DNA of 24,338 bases, taken from the NCBI GenBank assembly GCA_032718475.1, contig JAUCBJ010005887.1, positions 1 through 24,338 of the forward strand, given 5' to 3'. The DNA is from Nemertoderma westbladi. Taxonomy: Eukaryota > Xenacoelomorpha > Nemertodermatida > Nemertodermatidae. A program made the translations under genes and the position numbers. Below, one piece after another: positions 1 through 9,760 of this stretch. The notes under the pieces were generated by a model. That model did not search any database, was not told the origin of the DNA, and saw only the letters and a list, made by a program, of their open reading frames with translations. Position 1 is the stretch's first letter. Every line of letters begins with the position of its first letter.

Positions 1-12
1 AGTTAGGAACTT

Positions 13-57
13 TCACCCGTCAAACGGCTGGACAGACACCCCTCAAACGGGTGGATG
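13..57. repeat. Two degenerate copies of a CACCC-TCAAACGG-TGG hairpin motif
   Basis: CACCCGTCAAACGGCTGG is followed at once by CACCCCTCAAACGGGTGG. Each can form a short hairpin around CAA. The same motif recurs at 237-255 and 6491-6510, so it is a small dispersed repeat, perhaps the end of a mobile element. No target duplication could be assigned. Confidence 0.5.
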
Positions 58-236
58 AGTTTGTATTTCTCCACACAAATCCCTATTAAAAATTAAAATT
101 AAATTCGCATTGCTATTTTTTTAGACGCACGAGTAAAATTGGTATTGTGACATAGAGCAGGCAAAACTACATATTTTGGTCCTGTAAAAATTAAAATTAC
201 AGCATAGTTAACTTTTAATTAAGAATTAATTGAATT

Positions 237-255
237 CCACCCGTCAAACGGGTGG
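237..255. repeat. Perfect 8-bp inverted repeat CCACCCGT-CAA-ACGGGTGG
   Basis: The two 8-bp arms are exact reverse complements separated by CAA. It belongs to the motif family seen at 13-57 and 6491-6510. An inverted repeat that recurs in unrelated flanking sequence suggests a mobile-element end or a dispersed hairpin rather than a local accident. Confidence 0.6.
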
Positions 256-649
256 ATTTGTACAATTTTATCTGCTACTCGTCATCCCCCTGAGGCAAGC
301 AGATTCCTTCCCATCTATGGAGCCAGGCTGCCAATCAACACACCAGAGAGCAGACCTCCACTGTCTACCACTACCATCCTTCCTAGTATACACACACACA
401 CACTGTGTACTAATTGAGGCAGCCAGCATAGCATTGGCTTTCTTATTATACTTACTGTATTACATATTACTCTGCAGCTCTTGTCCGACATTAGCTGAGT
501 TACCTAACATGGCATCTGCTATGCCTTAGGCAAACCTACACAAAAGCGCCCGGCTGATGGCTGGTGGGGTGGCTGCTGGGCTGGACTGCTACACTACACT
601 ACTGGTAGTATCCTAATTATATCCCTTTATGAAGACATTAAGTTAATAT

Positions 650-677
650 ACTGGCGGTAAGTTACTGGCGGTAAGTT
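650..677 (+). repeat. Tandem duplication of ACTGGCGGTAAGTT
   Basis: Two exact, adjacent 14-bp copies. Each contains GGTAAGT, which resembles a splice donor, but no coding sequence abuts it, so I read it as a simple local duplication. Confidence 0.7.
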
Positions 678-1185
678 ACAAGTTATTTCTTTATGCTCTA
701 TGAAGTTAAGTTCTCCTTCACACAGGCTAGAGCAGAGGACTAGGACACCATTTCACAATTCCTTCAATTTGCTGATTTGGCCTTGAATTGCTGACTTGCA
801 CTGGCGCCCAGCCAGCTCATTTCTGCATTACTGCTCAGTTCATTTTTGACTGTTTGGCTAACCATAAGTCTGTAAGTAAGAGTAATGTAAAAATATGATA
901 ATTGAAATCCTGATCCCGAAATTAATTAAAGTTAATTAACTCAATTAGGCAAAAATAATTAATTTAATTAATTACAGTTATAAAATACAGTTAGGTACGG
1001 TATTCACAGCGAGATTTGATTGCACAGTGATAGCAAACCTCACAGTCGTGGTGCACAGATTTTCTAAATTGGAGCCAAATTTTTCTAAAAACCGTAAATT
1101 AGAATTGCATGAATTATATGAATTGCATGAATTTTGTAACAGATTCCTCCATCTTATTGCTGTATTGGGTCAGAATTTTTCGGAG

Positions 1186-1270
1186 AGATGGAAAGCTGGC
1201 CATACAAGGATACCAAATGTGATATTGATATCATGCAACTTTCAAACGCCCATTTTAAGAATTGCATGAA
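1186..1270 (+). repeat. Dispersed repeat copy (GGCCATRCAAGGATWCCAAAT family), partial
   Basis: Begins GAAAGCTGGCCATACAAGGA and continues CCAAATGTGATATTG, ending near AACGCCCATTTTAAGAATTGCATG. The start matches the better copy at 5942-6130 and those in the intron near 19085, 21525 and, reversed, 21775-21895. It is a diverged partial copy of a family with no coding capacity. Confidence 0.5.
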
Positions 1271-1637
1271 TCCCCCCTCCTTTAATAATTTTGCATTACT
1301 TCTATAACTCTGATTACTGAAGTTTGGGCTTTCCCGGCATGTAATTATATGTGTCTCTATTGGTGTTTATGCACTGGCTTGGCTGGACCCTATTAGACAG
1401 CTACAGTAGTCGGAGTAATACAAGGTGATAGCTTTCACCTTTATTATATACCTTTATTATTTTAAACGATGTAGTAATATATGGTCAATCATTGAGTGGT
1501 ACGGTTCAAGATGCTCTCAATAAATCAGCAATATATTGTAAGGTCAACGACCTCAAGGTCAACTTAAAGAAATCTGGGCCAAATTAAGACAAATCAAACG
1601 CCAAAAGATCATGCATGATGCCCCATGATCACTCCAA

Positions 1638-1656
1638 CCCCCCCCCCCCCCCCCCC
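1638..1656 (+). repeat. Poly(C) tract, 19 nt
   Basis: An uninterrupted run of C. It is one of eight C or G runs of 13 nt or more in this window. The exact length is prone to sequencing and assembly error. Confidence 0.9.
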
Positions 1657-1934
1657 ACCCTCCATGTCAAAGCATCATCCTTCTGTCCTTGCTTATGCAA
1701 TGCATTGGAACAAGCAAAATGATTTAAATGGCATTTAAATTGCACCTCTGTTATGAGTGCCCTGAGCAGCCTGTGTGGTATTTTGTTCAGTCAGTTCCTC
1801 AGTTTGGGAACTCTGTTCCAATGGGTTGCGAACTTTATTCTAATAATTACGACCTTTGTTCCAATATTGTTGTGAATGTACATCGCAATTCTTAACCCTG
1901 TCTACCCTGGGCCATTTAGATCTTCCTACAGTCT

Positions 1935-1960
1935 GGGGGGGGGGGGGGGGGGGGGGGGGG
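1935..1960 (+). repeat. Poly(G) tract, 26 nt
   Basis: An uninterrupted run of G following CAGTCT, the longest such tract in the window. On the G strand it could form a quadruplex. Length is uncertain for technical reasons. Confidence 0.9.
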
Positions 1961-2171
1961 ATTCGACCCAGACCTGATTACTCGGCCATTTTTTAAAGAA
2001 ATCCAATGAAATATGGTAACAATATTAATGGTATATTTTAACACATTCTTGAAAAAATTCAATTGCGGAAAATGTGACATAATGTGTTTGATTTGCAATT
2101 CAAGTCTTACGTGTATATTTGGTGGTGGCGAATTCAATGGTAATGCAATTGAGTTGATACAAGTAATGCAA

Positions 2172-2297
2172 CGACCATTTTTCGTGCGGGCACCAAAAGT
2201 GGGTGCAGCACGAAATATTTAAAATTTTGTCTATTCGAAACATTCAATTTTGGAAATTTCGTTACCAAATTTTGGTACCCGCACGAAAAATACCCGT
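2172..2297. mobile_element. Small inverted-repeat (MITE-like) element
   Basis: Arms at 2177-2198 and 2270-2291 pair over 22 bp with one mismatch (ATTTTTCGTGCGGG[C/T]ACCAAAA). The roughly 70-bp centre repeats pieces of the same sequence (GCACGAAAT, GAAATTTCGTTACC). There is no coding capacity. The size and structure fit a MITE or solo hairpin. Outer boundaries are approximate because flanking similarity fades near ACG-CC and no target duplication is clear. Confidence 0.6.
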
Positions 2298-2607
2298 TAG
2301 GCCTCTGCACTAAACATTCGATATATTATACTCAACTCCACATCCAAAAAAAGAGATGTAGAATAGGATTTGTATTGTTTTGGGCAACTTTATAATTTAC
2401 TCTATAATTTTTTATTTTTGTATTTTCAAAAATTTTGACCTGACATGGGTACAAGAAAGGTCCCCTATGAAAAAAACGGGCAAGGTTAGAGCCACAATTT
2501 TTTTTCATTTGAAAGAGGAATAAATTTGAATTAAAGTCAAGAAGTTTCAAGGACATACCTCTAACCCATTTGAAATGCCAGCGGCATTTATAATGGTCTG
2601 GGCGGAT

Positions 2608-2627
2608 CCCCCCCCCCCCCCCCCCCC
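2608..2627 (+). repeat. Poly(C) tract, 20 nt
   Basis: Run of C after GGCGGAT and before GGGGTAGATAGGG. It lies about 100 bp from a second C run. Confidence 0.9.
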
Positions 2628-2726
2628 GGGGTAGATAGGGTTAATGTCAATTTAGGGAAAGTCGCAGCCGCAGGTTACAGGGGTACGTTATTCTATCCAA
2701 AACAATAAACGAAACTCACAACATCA

Positions 2727-2747
2727 CCCCCCCCCCCCCCCCCCCCC
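2727..2747 (+). repeat. Poly(C) tract, 21 nt
   Basis: Run of C after ACATCA. Two C tracts of 20 nt or more within 140 bp is striking in AT-rich DNA. Confidence 0.9.
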
Positions 2748-3831
2748 ATCTTCAAATATTAGGTAAGTGTATAGAACCTAAGCCCAGCCTGCAAGCCACA
2801 AGCAATTATGCAGGGCAATCAATTATAGATTATTGAGACAGACCAAAGGAAAATTAATTTAGCTCAGGAACCCATCCAACTCCGGGTCTGGTATCTTATA
2901 CAGGATACAGCTAACAGCCAACATGTGAAAACCGTGGCCACACAGCCCAGAGGCAGAGCAGCAGAAGGCTGCCTTTTTAAATAGATTATATAAGCAAGCA
3001 CACACAAACCAAAATTACGTTGAGCCCACAGGGCAAGCAGTGATGCCTGAAGCAATCAACATACAAGGTAGCTATTAGTAATACTTACTGGGCCTGGGCC
3101 ATGCTGTAGTAGCTAGCTAGCTAGCCTGGCTGCCTGGTTTGTTTGCCCTGTGGGTGTGTGTGTTATGTTACTGTGTGTACCTCATATCCACCAGCCTGGG
3201 CCTGCTTAACTAAATTAATTCATAGACTTTCGTAACTCATCCCAGTTGCTGAGCTACAGTATCTAAAAGCCAGGCCAGCCATTACATCATTATTCCTACC
3301 TTAAGATTTGGTTTCAAAGTGCAGCCAAATTTTGCCGAGGAAACCCTACTAAAATAATTACCTAATTAAATATAATATAATTAGTTAACTAATTTAATTA
3401 AAATAATTAATTAACTTAATAAAATATTTAACTAGTAACTTAATATAATAATTAATAAAATAATTAATTATCTTATGAAAAATTAATTATCTTAGACATA
3501 GACCTACCTAATGTGTAATGACATAAGACATAATTTATTATCGTAGGCCTACCTACTGTGTATTGAAATAATTAATATCCTAAGAAAATAATTGATTAAC
3601 TTACCAGTAAGAAAATAATAATTACTGTAGGGCCTACTGTGACTGTCATAATAAATATAATAATTTATCAACTTACTGGTAAGAAGAAAATACTTTATCA
3701 TCTTAAAGATAATAATTAATTACGCAGTACTGTTTGGTAACTGAAAGGTGAAGAAAATAATAAATTGTGCAGGCGCACTGGTAACTTAAATAAATAATTA
3801 ATTAACTTCGGAAAATAATAATTATCAATAA

Positions 3832-3966
3832 TTATTACACGGTTATTTTGTTATTTTCCCGGTTATTTTGCCCGCGGAGAAGGATTAACCCAAGGGCCGC
3901 AGGCCCGAGGGTATCCTTCTCCAAGGGCAAAATAACCGGGAAAATAACAAAATAACCGTGTAATAA
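3832..3966. mobile_element. 135-bp near-perfect hairpin element
   Basis: The outer arms (3832-3873 and 3925-3966) are perfect reverse complements over 42 bp, from TTATTACACGG to CCGTGTAATAA. Inside lies a second perfect 10-bp pair (GGAGAAGGAT/ATCCTTCTCC) and, at the tip, GGGCC-GCA-GGCCC. The whole unit can fold into one long stem. It encodes nothing. A MITE-like palindrome is the best label; a transcribed hairpin RNA is possible but not shown. Perfect arms suggest recent origin or gene-conversion-like repair. Confidence 0.75.
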
Positions 3967-4210
3967 ATATGTTATTCCCCATTTTTATTCATCATCTCCT
4001 AACATTTCTAAAAGGGTTTTGTTTGGGGGCAGAATCATTAAAATGGGGCTTGGAAGTTTTGGGGGAAAATAAATATTAATATTTATTTATGTCACTAATT
4101 TTCCTTCGTTTAATTACTATATATTAACTCTTATTGAACTTCGGAAACTATATGAGAGTGGACGAGGCAACTCTGAGGATATTATTTATAACCAAAACAT
4201 ACAATACATT

Positions 4211-4920
4211 CAACAGCATTATACATTATTTGGTAACGGTTCCGTATGCCACTACACTTCTTAAACATAAATCATTGTTACACTTGGCAACCATGGAGTT
4301 CTAGAACACCATATAAATGTTATTTGACTATTCTAGAACATAAATAAAATAAAATATAATATAATGTAATAGAACATATAGCTAGTAATTATTAAAGTTC
4401 AAAATAGCTAGTATATAAAAAAAATTTAAAAATGTTTTCTTAAATTTAGTGTTATAAATGTTATAATTTCAGGTACCTAGTAATTTTTAAGATTGCTAGT
4501 ATTTTTATAACATAGATGTAGCTTGTATGACCATTTTTTAAATTTAAAAAATACGGTATTTTTTTAAATTTTTATTATTGGTAAGTGTTATAGAACTTTA
4601 GCTATATGTTGTTTTTATGGTAGGTATTTTTAGGTAGTATATTTTTACGAGCTAGTATTTGTAGAAACTATAAAAACTTTTGGCAACAAATTATTAAAAG
4701 TTGAAATCAGAATTTTTTTAAAATTCTAGCAAATTTAAAATTAAAAAATAACTAGCTACATGTACTAGAACATTATATTTTTTATTTTAGTTATATTCTA
4801 GAATAGTTAAATAACATTTACTGTATATGGTGTTCTATAACTAATATTGTTGCCATAGTACCAATGATTAAGTTTTAATAAAAAGTGAATGGCATAAGGA
4901 ACCATAGCAAATTATTGTCT
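4211..4920. mobile_element. Foldback element with about 150-bp diverged inverted arms
   Basis: The left arm (about 4211-4370) and right arm (about 4770-4920) match in reverse complement with substitutions and small indels. Shared blocks include GGTTCC-TATGCCA, AATCATTG, TGGCAAC, AGAACACCATATA, AATGTTATTT-ACTATTCTAGAA and AATAAAATA. The AT-rich centre (TAGCTAGTA motifs) has no reading frame of interest. Ends are approximate. It looks like an old non-autonomous foldback transposon. Confidence 0.65.
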
Positions 4921-4941
4921 GTATTTGTATTTATTGTCTGA

Positions 4942-5145
4942 TTGTTTAGAGCAGCAGTAGTTCCAGTACTCCTCTATGGGAGTCCATGCTGGGCTCTAAC
5001 TGCTGAGGACACCAAATCTCTGGATGGCACATTCACAAGAATGCTATTCCGGGTTCACTGTGTCAAGTACAATGCACACATCTCCAACCACACATTATAT
5101 AACATTGGAGGTGTCTCATTGGTTCCCCCAAGCGTAACACTATAA
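4942..5145 (+). pseudogene. LINE (non-LTR retrotransposon) reverse-transcriptase C-terminal fragment
   Basis: A 67-codon open frame reads LFRAAVVPVLLYGSPCWALT, followed by KSLDGTFTRML and, later, HISNHTLYNIGGVS. The order LLYGSxxW, LDGTxTRML and xHxxNxxLY is familiar from the segment just after the reverse-transcriptase core in many animal LINE ORF2 proteins. The frame is preceded by a stop, starts at TTG rather than ATG, and ends at TAA within intergenic DNA; palm motifs and endonuclease are absent. It is therefore a decayed scrap. It abuts the right arm of the foldback at 4211-4920. The LINE clade cannot be assigned. Confidence 0.75.
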
Positions 5146-5582
5146 CAATTTAAATAATTTAATTAATTAATGGAATTAATTTACTCTAACAAATAGCGAC
5201 ATACTTTCCAACTTTATATCGCAGTGCGACATTATTTATCAGTATGTCCCTAGTCCCTCTGCCATACATTTACGATGTACTCATTGTACTGTATGTCCAG
5301 CATATCAACGCGTCATTCCAAATAATCACATGACGTCATTCGAATACACACTCTTTCACAAACTTACACTTTTCTAAATCTTACAAAATTGAAATAGGTC
5401 AGAATCGAAGCAGAGGGATTATTACATTCATACCCCGACGTGTTCCCCACTACGCTAATTTAATACGAGATGAAAGTGTTTATAATTAACATGCCATGCT
5501 TCCCTGTAACAAGGTTGTTCTAGCAAGTTTAAATATTCATAATTACGAATAATTCCACACAAATAAATAAAATTAGATTCGC

Positions 5583-5678
5583 CATTGTTCGTAATTAGCA
5601 CTTTAAAGCTTTAACGGCCGCAGTTTTGTTACAAAATCACTCCGTGTACCGCTATAAAGTGCTATTTTATGAACAATG
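5583..5678. mobile_element. 96-bp MITE-like element, copy 1
   Basis: The ends are inverted repeats: CATTGTTCGTAATTAGCACT at the left and, at the right, a segment whose reverse complement begins CATTGTTCATAAAATAGCAC. The interior includes CTTTAACGG and GCTATAAA. A second copy at 12225-12355 shares both the ends and interior blocks, as well as AATAAAATTAGATTCG just to the left, so the true element may begin slightly earlier. Confidence 0.65.
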
Positions 5679-5941
5679 ATTGATTACATATAGTTAGGGC
5701 CCCCATAATTAGACATATGAATCTAAGCGAACTGACAAATTATTTACTCATCTTGAACTGCGCCAAAGTTAATTGTTATTTATTGGACCATTGATTGTTT
5801 CCCCCTTGAAAAGTGACTTTGCATTCATTCTTTAGCTACAAGCGTTTAAAAAGGTAGGTGTCTCCGACTCCGTTGATAATGCACCAGTTATACCGCAGTT
5901 ATTCTTAAACCTTATAGTGATTTGTTTGTTGGTGCTGTTAG

Positions 5942-6130
5942 AAAGTTGGCCATGCAAGGATTCCAAATATGTAACACAATCTGAATTTCGTCGTAAAATA
6001 GCTGAGATATAAGCGTTCTAATGTTGCATGGTTTTTCAACTGCGCGAGGCTATTTTTATATTGAATAAATTCAGTATACCATATTATTCTGGAACATTTT
6101 ATTCATGAATGAATAGCTACGTAATAAAGC
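5942..6130 (+). repeat. Dispersed repeat copy (GGCCATRCAAGGATWCCAAAT family)
   Basis: Contains CCATGCAAGGATTCCAAATA, TGTAACA, CTGAATTTCGT, AGCTGAGATATAAGCGTTC and, near its end, GGAACATTTTATTCATGA and TAGCTACGTAATA. The same blocks in the same order occur at 21525-21700 and more weakly at 19085-19290. No protein is encoded. The type of element is unknown to me. Confidence 0.65.
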
Positions 6131-6490
6131 TTAGCCTCGATATTTTAGTTAATTCCCGCAAATGCGGGTAATAACCAGTTATTTCCCGCTTGTAAGGGGG
6201 TTGAATGGGGAATAACTTATTTTATTAACTCCTCCAGTCCTCCTAGCTAAGTAGTCAGGCAGACATTCAGCACTCAGGCTCAAGCAGTCTTTGAAACTTA
6301 GCTTAGTACAGCTATTACCGGCACTCTTACACTGTCAATCAAAAGCACCCTGTTGTTGTTGTAGGTTTACTCAAGGCTGTATTTCCTTGCATGTAGCCGC
6401 ATTATATCCAGCCCTCAGATGAGTGTCCGAGATTCCTGTCGGCGGCTTTGATCATAAAGCAAGCTGGATAAAATTTACAAACTCTCCAAG

Positions 6491-6510
6491 CCACCCCTCA
6501 AACGGGTGGA
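6491..6510. repeat. CCACCCCTCAAACGGGTGGA motif copy
   Basis: Near-exact copy of the hairpin motif at 36-57 and 237-255, with one arm mismatch. A related sequence, CACCCATTAAAGGGCTGG, lies 40 bp downstream, repeating the paired arrangement seen at the left edge of the window. Confidence 0.55.
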
Positions 6511-6945
6511 ATTTAGCCCAGAAGAACGAATTAGGACACCCATTAAAGGGCTGGATTGGCCACCAGCCCCTCCCCCAGAGATACCACTATCACCACACTT
6601 AGCTATTCATTTCTTCCGGAGTAATTTTTATATTTTGAGAATTACTTACAGTGTATTATGTAGAATGAATTTAATTTAGGAAAAATATTTTTGAAGACTA
6701 TCTGTCAACCAATCTTTCAATCGATCAATATATTATTCCACCAACACATCAATCAATATATACTGTATACAGTAGGTACCTGAACTGTATAAAGAAAAAG
6801 AGTAACAAAAAAGTAAAACACATTATCTTATACAATGCTATATTGCGCCTCTGCATTCTCACGGGCTGGGCACCGTTTTTTGTTTCGGTTGCGCAAATTC
6901 CATACAATAAATGCCAACAAGAAAACAAAAAGCTGCATTAGCAAT

Positions 6946-7668
6946 AAATTTTAAAGCCAGTTAAGGCAAAGTCTTATGTTAACAAATCCAACAGTACAAT
7001 ATGCCGCCTGGCTTATGGGGATACAGAAAAGGTTGAATAGTTATCCTTGGGAGATTGTGTTGCGTAACCATTATTTTCCGGTAACATCCAAGAGAGAAAG
7101 GAGCTTCCGTTACTTCTTGTTTCCTTCCTTCACTTTACTTTACGTCATTTAGGTAAATACCAATTACGTCACAAAATGTGCAGGTGTATGTAAAGTAATA
7201 AATTTCGGAATTGTATTGCACTGTACTGTATGTTAGAGTATAGGAACTGATACCGCAGAAATCTACCACCGACAATAGTCCGACTACCATCGACAAAAAC
7301 TAATAATACTAGCAACACACCGACATATGAAAAACACTAACGATTTTTACCATTACGGTATGCAATATAATAATTCAAAACAGATAATATATGAAGGCGG
7401 TATTATATTTTAAATAAATTATCATGACTAATTACACCACCGACAACAGGCCGACAGTGGACAATATACTTTGTTATAAATATTTGGACTGAAAATAAAA
7501 ATTGTATAATCATGTACTGAAAAAGTTTACTAACATTGCCGAAGCTGTCGGTATACTGTCGGTTTGCGATCTTCAATGTCGGTTTGTGTCGGTTTGTGTC
7601 TTTTGTTGTCGGTGGTATGCGAAAGGTGTCGGTGGTTGTCGGTGGTTGTCGGTGTAGTATTTAGTCAA
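6946..7668 (+). repeat. Tandem duplication, unit A (about 0.72 kb)
   Basis: Starts AATTTTAAAGCCAGTTAAGG and ends in ...GTATTTAGTCAAA. It matches unit B (7669-8440) almost throughout, including CAAGAGAGAAA, TTACGTCATTTAGGTAAATA and ATGAAGGCGGTATTAT. Its right end is a GTCGGTG/GTCGGTT array (about 7546-7655). CCGACAA-type repeats in the opposite sense lie at about 7264-7300 and 7436-7460, so the unit can fold back on itself. No coding capacity is supported. Confidence 0.8.
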
Positions 7669-8440
7669 ATTTTAAAGCCAGTTAAGGCAAAGTCTTATGT
7701 TAACAAATCCAACAGTACAATATGCCGCCTGGCTTATGGGGATACAGAAAAGGTTGAATAGTTATGAAGTGGTCATCCTTGGGAGATTGTGTTGGGCAAC
7801 CATTCTTTTCCGGTAACATCCAAGAGAGAAATGAGTTTCCGTTGCTTCTTGTTTCCTTCCTTCACTTTACTTTACGTCATTTAGGTAAATACCAATTACG
7901 TCACACAATGTGCAGCTGTATGTAAAGTAATAAATTTCGGCATTGTAGGGGCCTATCGCACTGTACTGTGTATGTCCAAGTTTAAGAACGGATACCGCAG
8001 AAATATACCACTGACAACAGTCTGACTACCACCGACAACAGTCTGACTACCACCGACAAAAACTAATAATAATAGCAACACACCGACATATGAAAAACAC
8101 TAACGATTTTTACCATTACGCTATGCAATATAATAATTTAAAACAAGATAATATATGAAGGCGGTATTATATTTTAAAGAAATTATCATGACTAATTACA
8201 CCACCGACAACAGGCCGACAGTGGACAATATACCTTGTTATAAATATTTGGACTGGAAATAAAAATTGTATAATCATGTACTGATGTACTGAAATAGTTT
8301 ACTAACATTGCCGAAGTTGTCGGTATACTGTCGGTTTGCGATCTTACCTGTCGGTTTGTGTCGGTTTATGTCTTTTGTTGTCGGTGGTTGTCGGTGGTAT
8401 GCGAAAGGTGTCGGTGGTTGTCGGTGGCGTATTTAGTCAA
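7669..8440 (+). repeat. Tandem duplication, unit B (about 0.77 kb)
   Basis: Second copy of unit A, with a few substitutions and small indels. One clear difference is an extra 21-bp copy of the ACCGACAACAGTCTGACTACC motif near 8015-8062. The GTCGGTG array lies at about 8318-8432 and the inverse motifs at 8006-8062 and 8200-8225. The join between units is the GTATTTAGTCAAA sequence, repeated at the right end. Confidence 0.8.
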
Positions 8441-8720
8441 ACCCGACTGCGATTGGCTCACCATTAGTGAACAACAATCATTAACCAGACGGATTTCCAT
8501 GTGTGTGCGACTGTCAGACTGTGCTGCTGTGAGTGAGTGATGGGGCGTCTGGGTGTGTTCGTGCTGTAGGTCGAACTGGGGCCAGGCTGCAAACCACCAC
8601 TGAACCGCGCACAATTTTTCAGCTGCGCAATATTGGACAATATACCGCCACCGCGCATGCACCAAAAAAAACACGCATACCACATTTTAACAAAAAAAAA
8701 ACGAAAAACATACGTCTGTA

Positions 8721-8880
8721 CGTGAGCGAAGCGAGCAAAATTTTTTAATTCACAATGAAAAATGAAACGCCAGAACTGCCAGAACGCGAGCAAAACTCAA
8801 AGCGAGCGAAATTTAGACATTTGAGCAATCTGACAATGCAAAATGCAAAGAAACGCGAGTGAAGCGAGCGAAATTTTTTT
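8721..8880 (+). repeat. Three copies of a GCGAGCGAAGCGAGCRAAATTT-like motif
   Basis: Copies at about 8721-8749, 8783-8814 and 8852-8880 share GCGAG, an AGCGAGC core and AAATTT, spaced about 65 bp apart. The following DNA to about 9012 also repeats GCGCACTT three times. This is a short degenerate tandem array of unknown function. Confidence 0.55.
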
Positions 8881-9039
8881 GTGTCACTTCTGCACTTTGC
8901 ATTCATGTTAACTTTTTTACACCTCATCTGCCTGTCCGCGCACTTTATGACTTGATATTTTGCACAGATTACTGCGCACTTTTGTTGTCTTTCACAAAAT
9001 TTCGCGCACTTCTATTTCAATTCCACACGCTTTTACCCG

Positions 9040-9130
9040 GGTCCGACGAATTTGTACAAAAAAGTACAAAAAAATACAAAATAGTACAATATAGTACAAA
9101 AGAATACAAAAATAGTACAAAAGAGTACAA
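9040..9130 (+). repeat. GGTCCGACGAAT head plus AGTACAAAA array
   Basis: GGTCCGACGAAT (9040-9051) is followed by about eight degenerate 8-11-bp units of the type AGTACAAAA, ending near ACGAGTGAGAAACG. A near-identical reverse-complement copy of the head and first units lies at 13157-13214, and a headless reversed array at 11690-11815. Together the first two could be the inverted ends of a 4.2-kb unit, though that is inference. Confidence 0.65.
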
Positions 9131-9760
9131 ACGAGTGAGAAACGCTTGCAAAACGCTTGCAAAACGTGTATCCAAGTGTAGTTCAAATCGTGTAGGGGGG
9201 CGCACATGATGTGCAAAATAAAACAAAGCATTGTCTGATTGTGGGGCGAGCCATGCATTGAGCGGGGGTTGATCTAGCTGTCTAGCAGTCGGAGAGTATT
9301 ACAATACAATCTGACAATCTTATCAAAAAACGGTCCCAAGCCCGCAAAATTGCAGAGGGACTCAATAAAGTTGCAGATAGAGGCGTACATACAGACATAC
9401 ATAGCTTACAACGTAGCATACAGTCTACTGGCAGACTGGTCTATCAGTCTATCCTTCAGTATATGGGCTACTTTAAGACTATGACCTAAATTTTGAGTCT
9501 CAGTTATAGGAGTTTTAGCTGCCCACTGCATAGTAGGCCTACAGGCCTATGTCTGTATGTAGAGCAGTTAGGAACACTGGTCACTTTCTGGCTGAAGCTC
9601 AGCCAAAAATTGTCCACATATTTACAGCCAGAAAGTGTCCGCGCAGCCACTATTTGTCCTTCACAGGCTGCGATTATATTTCCGGACATATTTTGGCTGT
9701 AACTCCAATAGTACTCAAAGCAGAAGCTGGGCACATTTTTATTTTTAATATTATGATAGT

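Larger units (their letters stand above)
1..2171. other. AT-rich intergenic DNA, no gene seen
   Basis: Short open frames occur here, but none has recognisable protein features or convincing length, and I call no gene. The stretch holds a CCACCCGT palindrome family near the left edge, a short AC run near 390, a 14-bp tandem duplication, TTAATTAA-rich tracts near 920-985, one copy of a dispersed repeat at about 1186-1270, and long C and G homopolymers at 1638 and 1935. Nothing visible marks a promoter. Confidence 0.6.
2298..3831. other. Intergenic DNA, AT-rich toward the right, no gene seen
   Basis: No supported gene. It contains two long C tracts (2608-2627 and 2727-2747), a short TAGC run near 3110-3126, and from about 3350 to 3830 a TTAATTAA/ATAATTA-rich tract of very low complexity. 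A minus-strand 63-residue frame at 2864-3055 has a hydrophobic look but no homology that I recognise. Confidence 0.6.
5146..6945. other. Intergenic DNA with small repeats, no gene seen
   Basis: No supported gene. Besides the repeats listed separately, there is an isolated CRE-like palindrome TGACGTCA at 5331-5338 and a short palindrome CCCGCA-AA-TGCGGG near 6154-6167. Neither sits next to a coding region, so no regulatory role is claimed. Confidence 0.6.

Noticed and set aside
5331-5338. CRE-like TGACGTCA palindrome
   Set aside because: A single 8-bp match far from any gene is expected by chance.
6946-8440. CRISPR-like or Helitron interpretation of the repeated GTCGGTG units
   Set aside because: Units are contiguous without unique spacers, and no Helitron 3' CTRR plus hairpin terminus could be identified.
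8366-9258. Cluster of overlapping 60-116-residue frames on both strands
   Set aside because: No recognisable domain; the frames cross repeat arrays (GTCGGTG, AGTACAAAA) and translate simple repeats.
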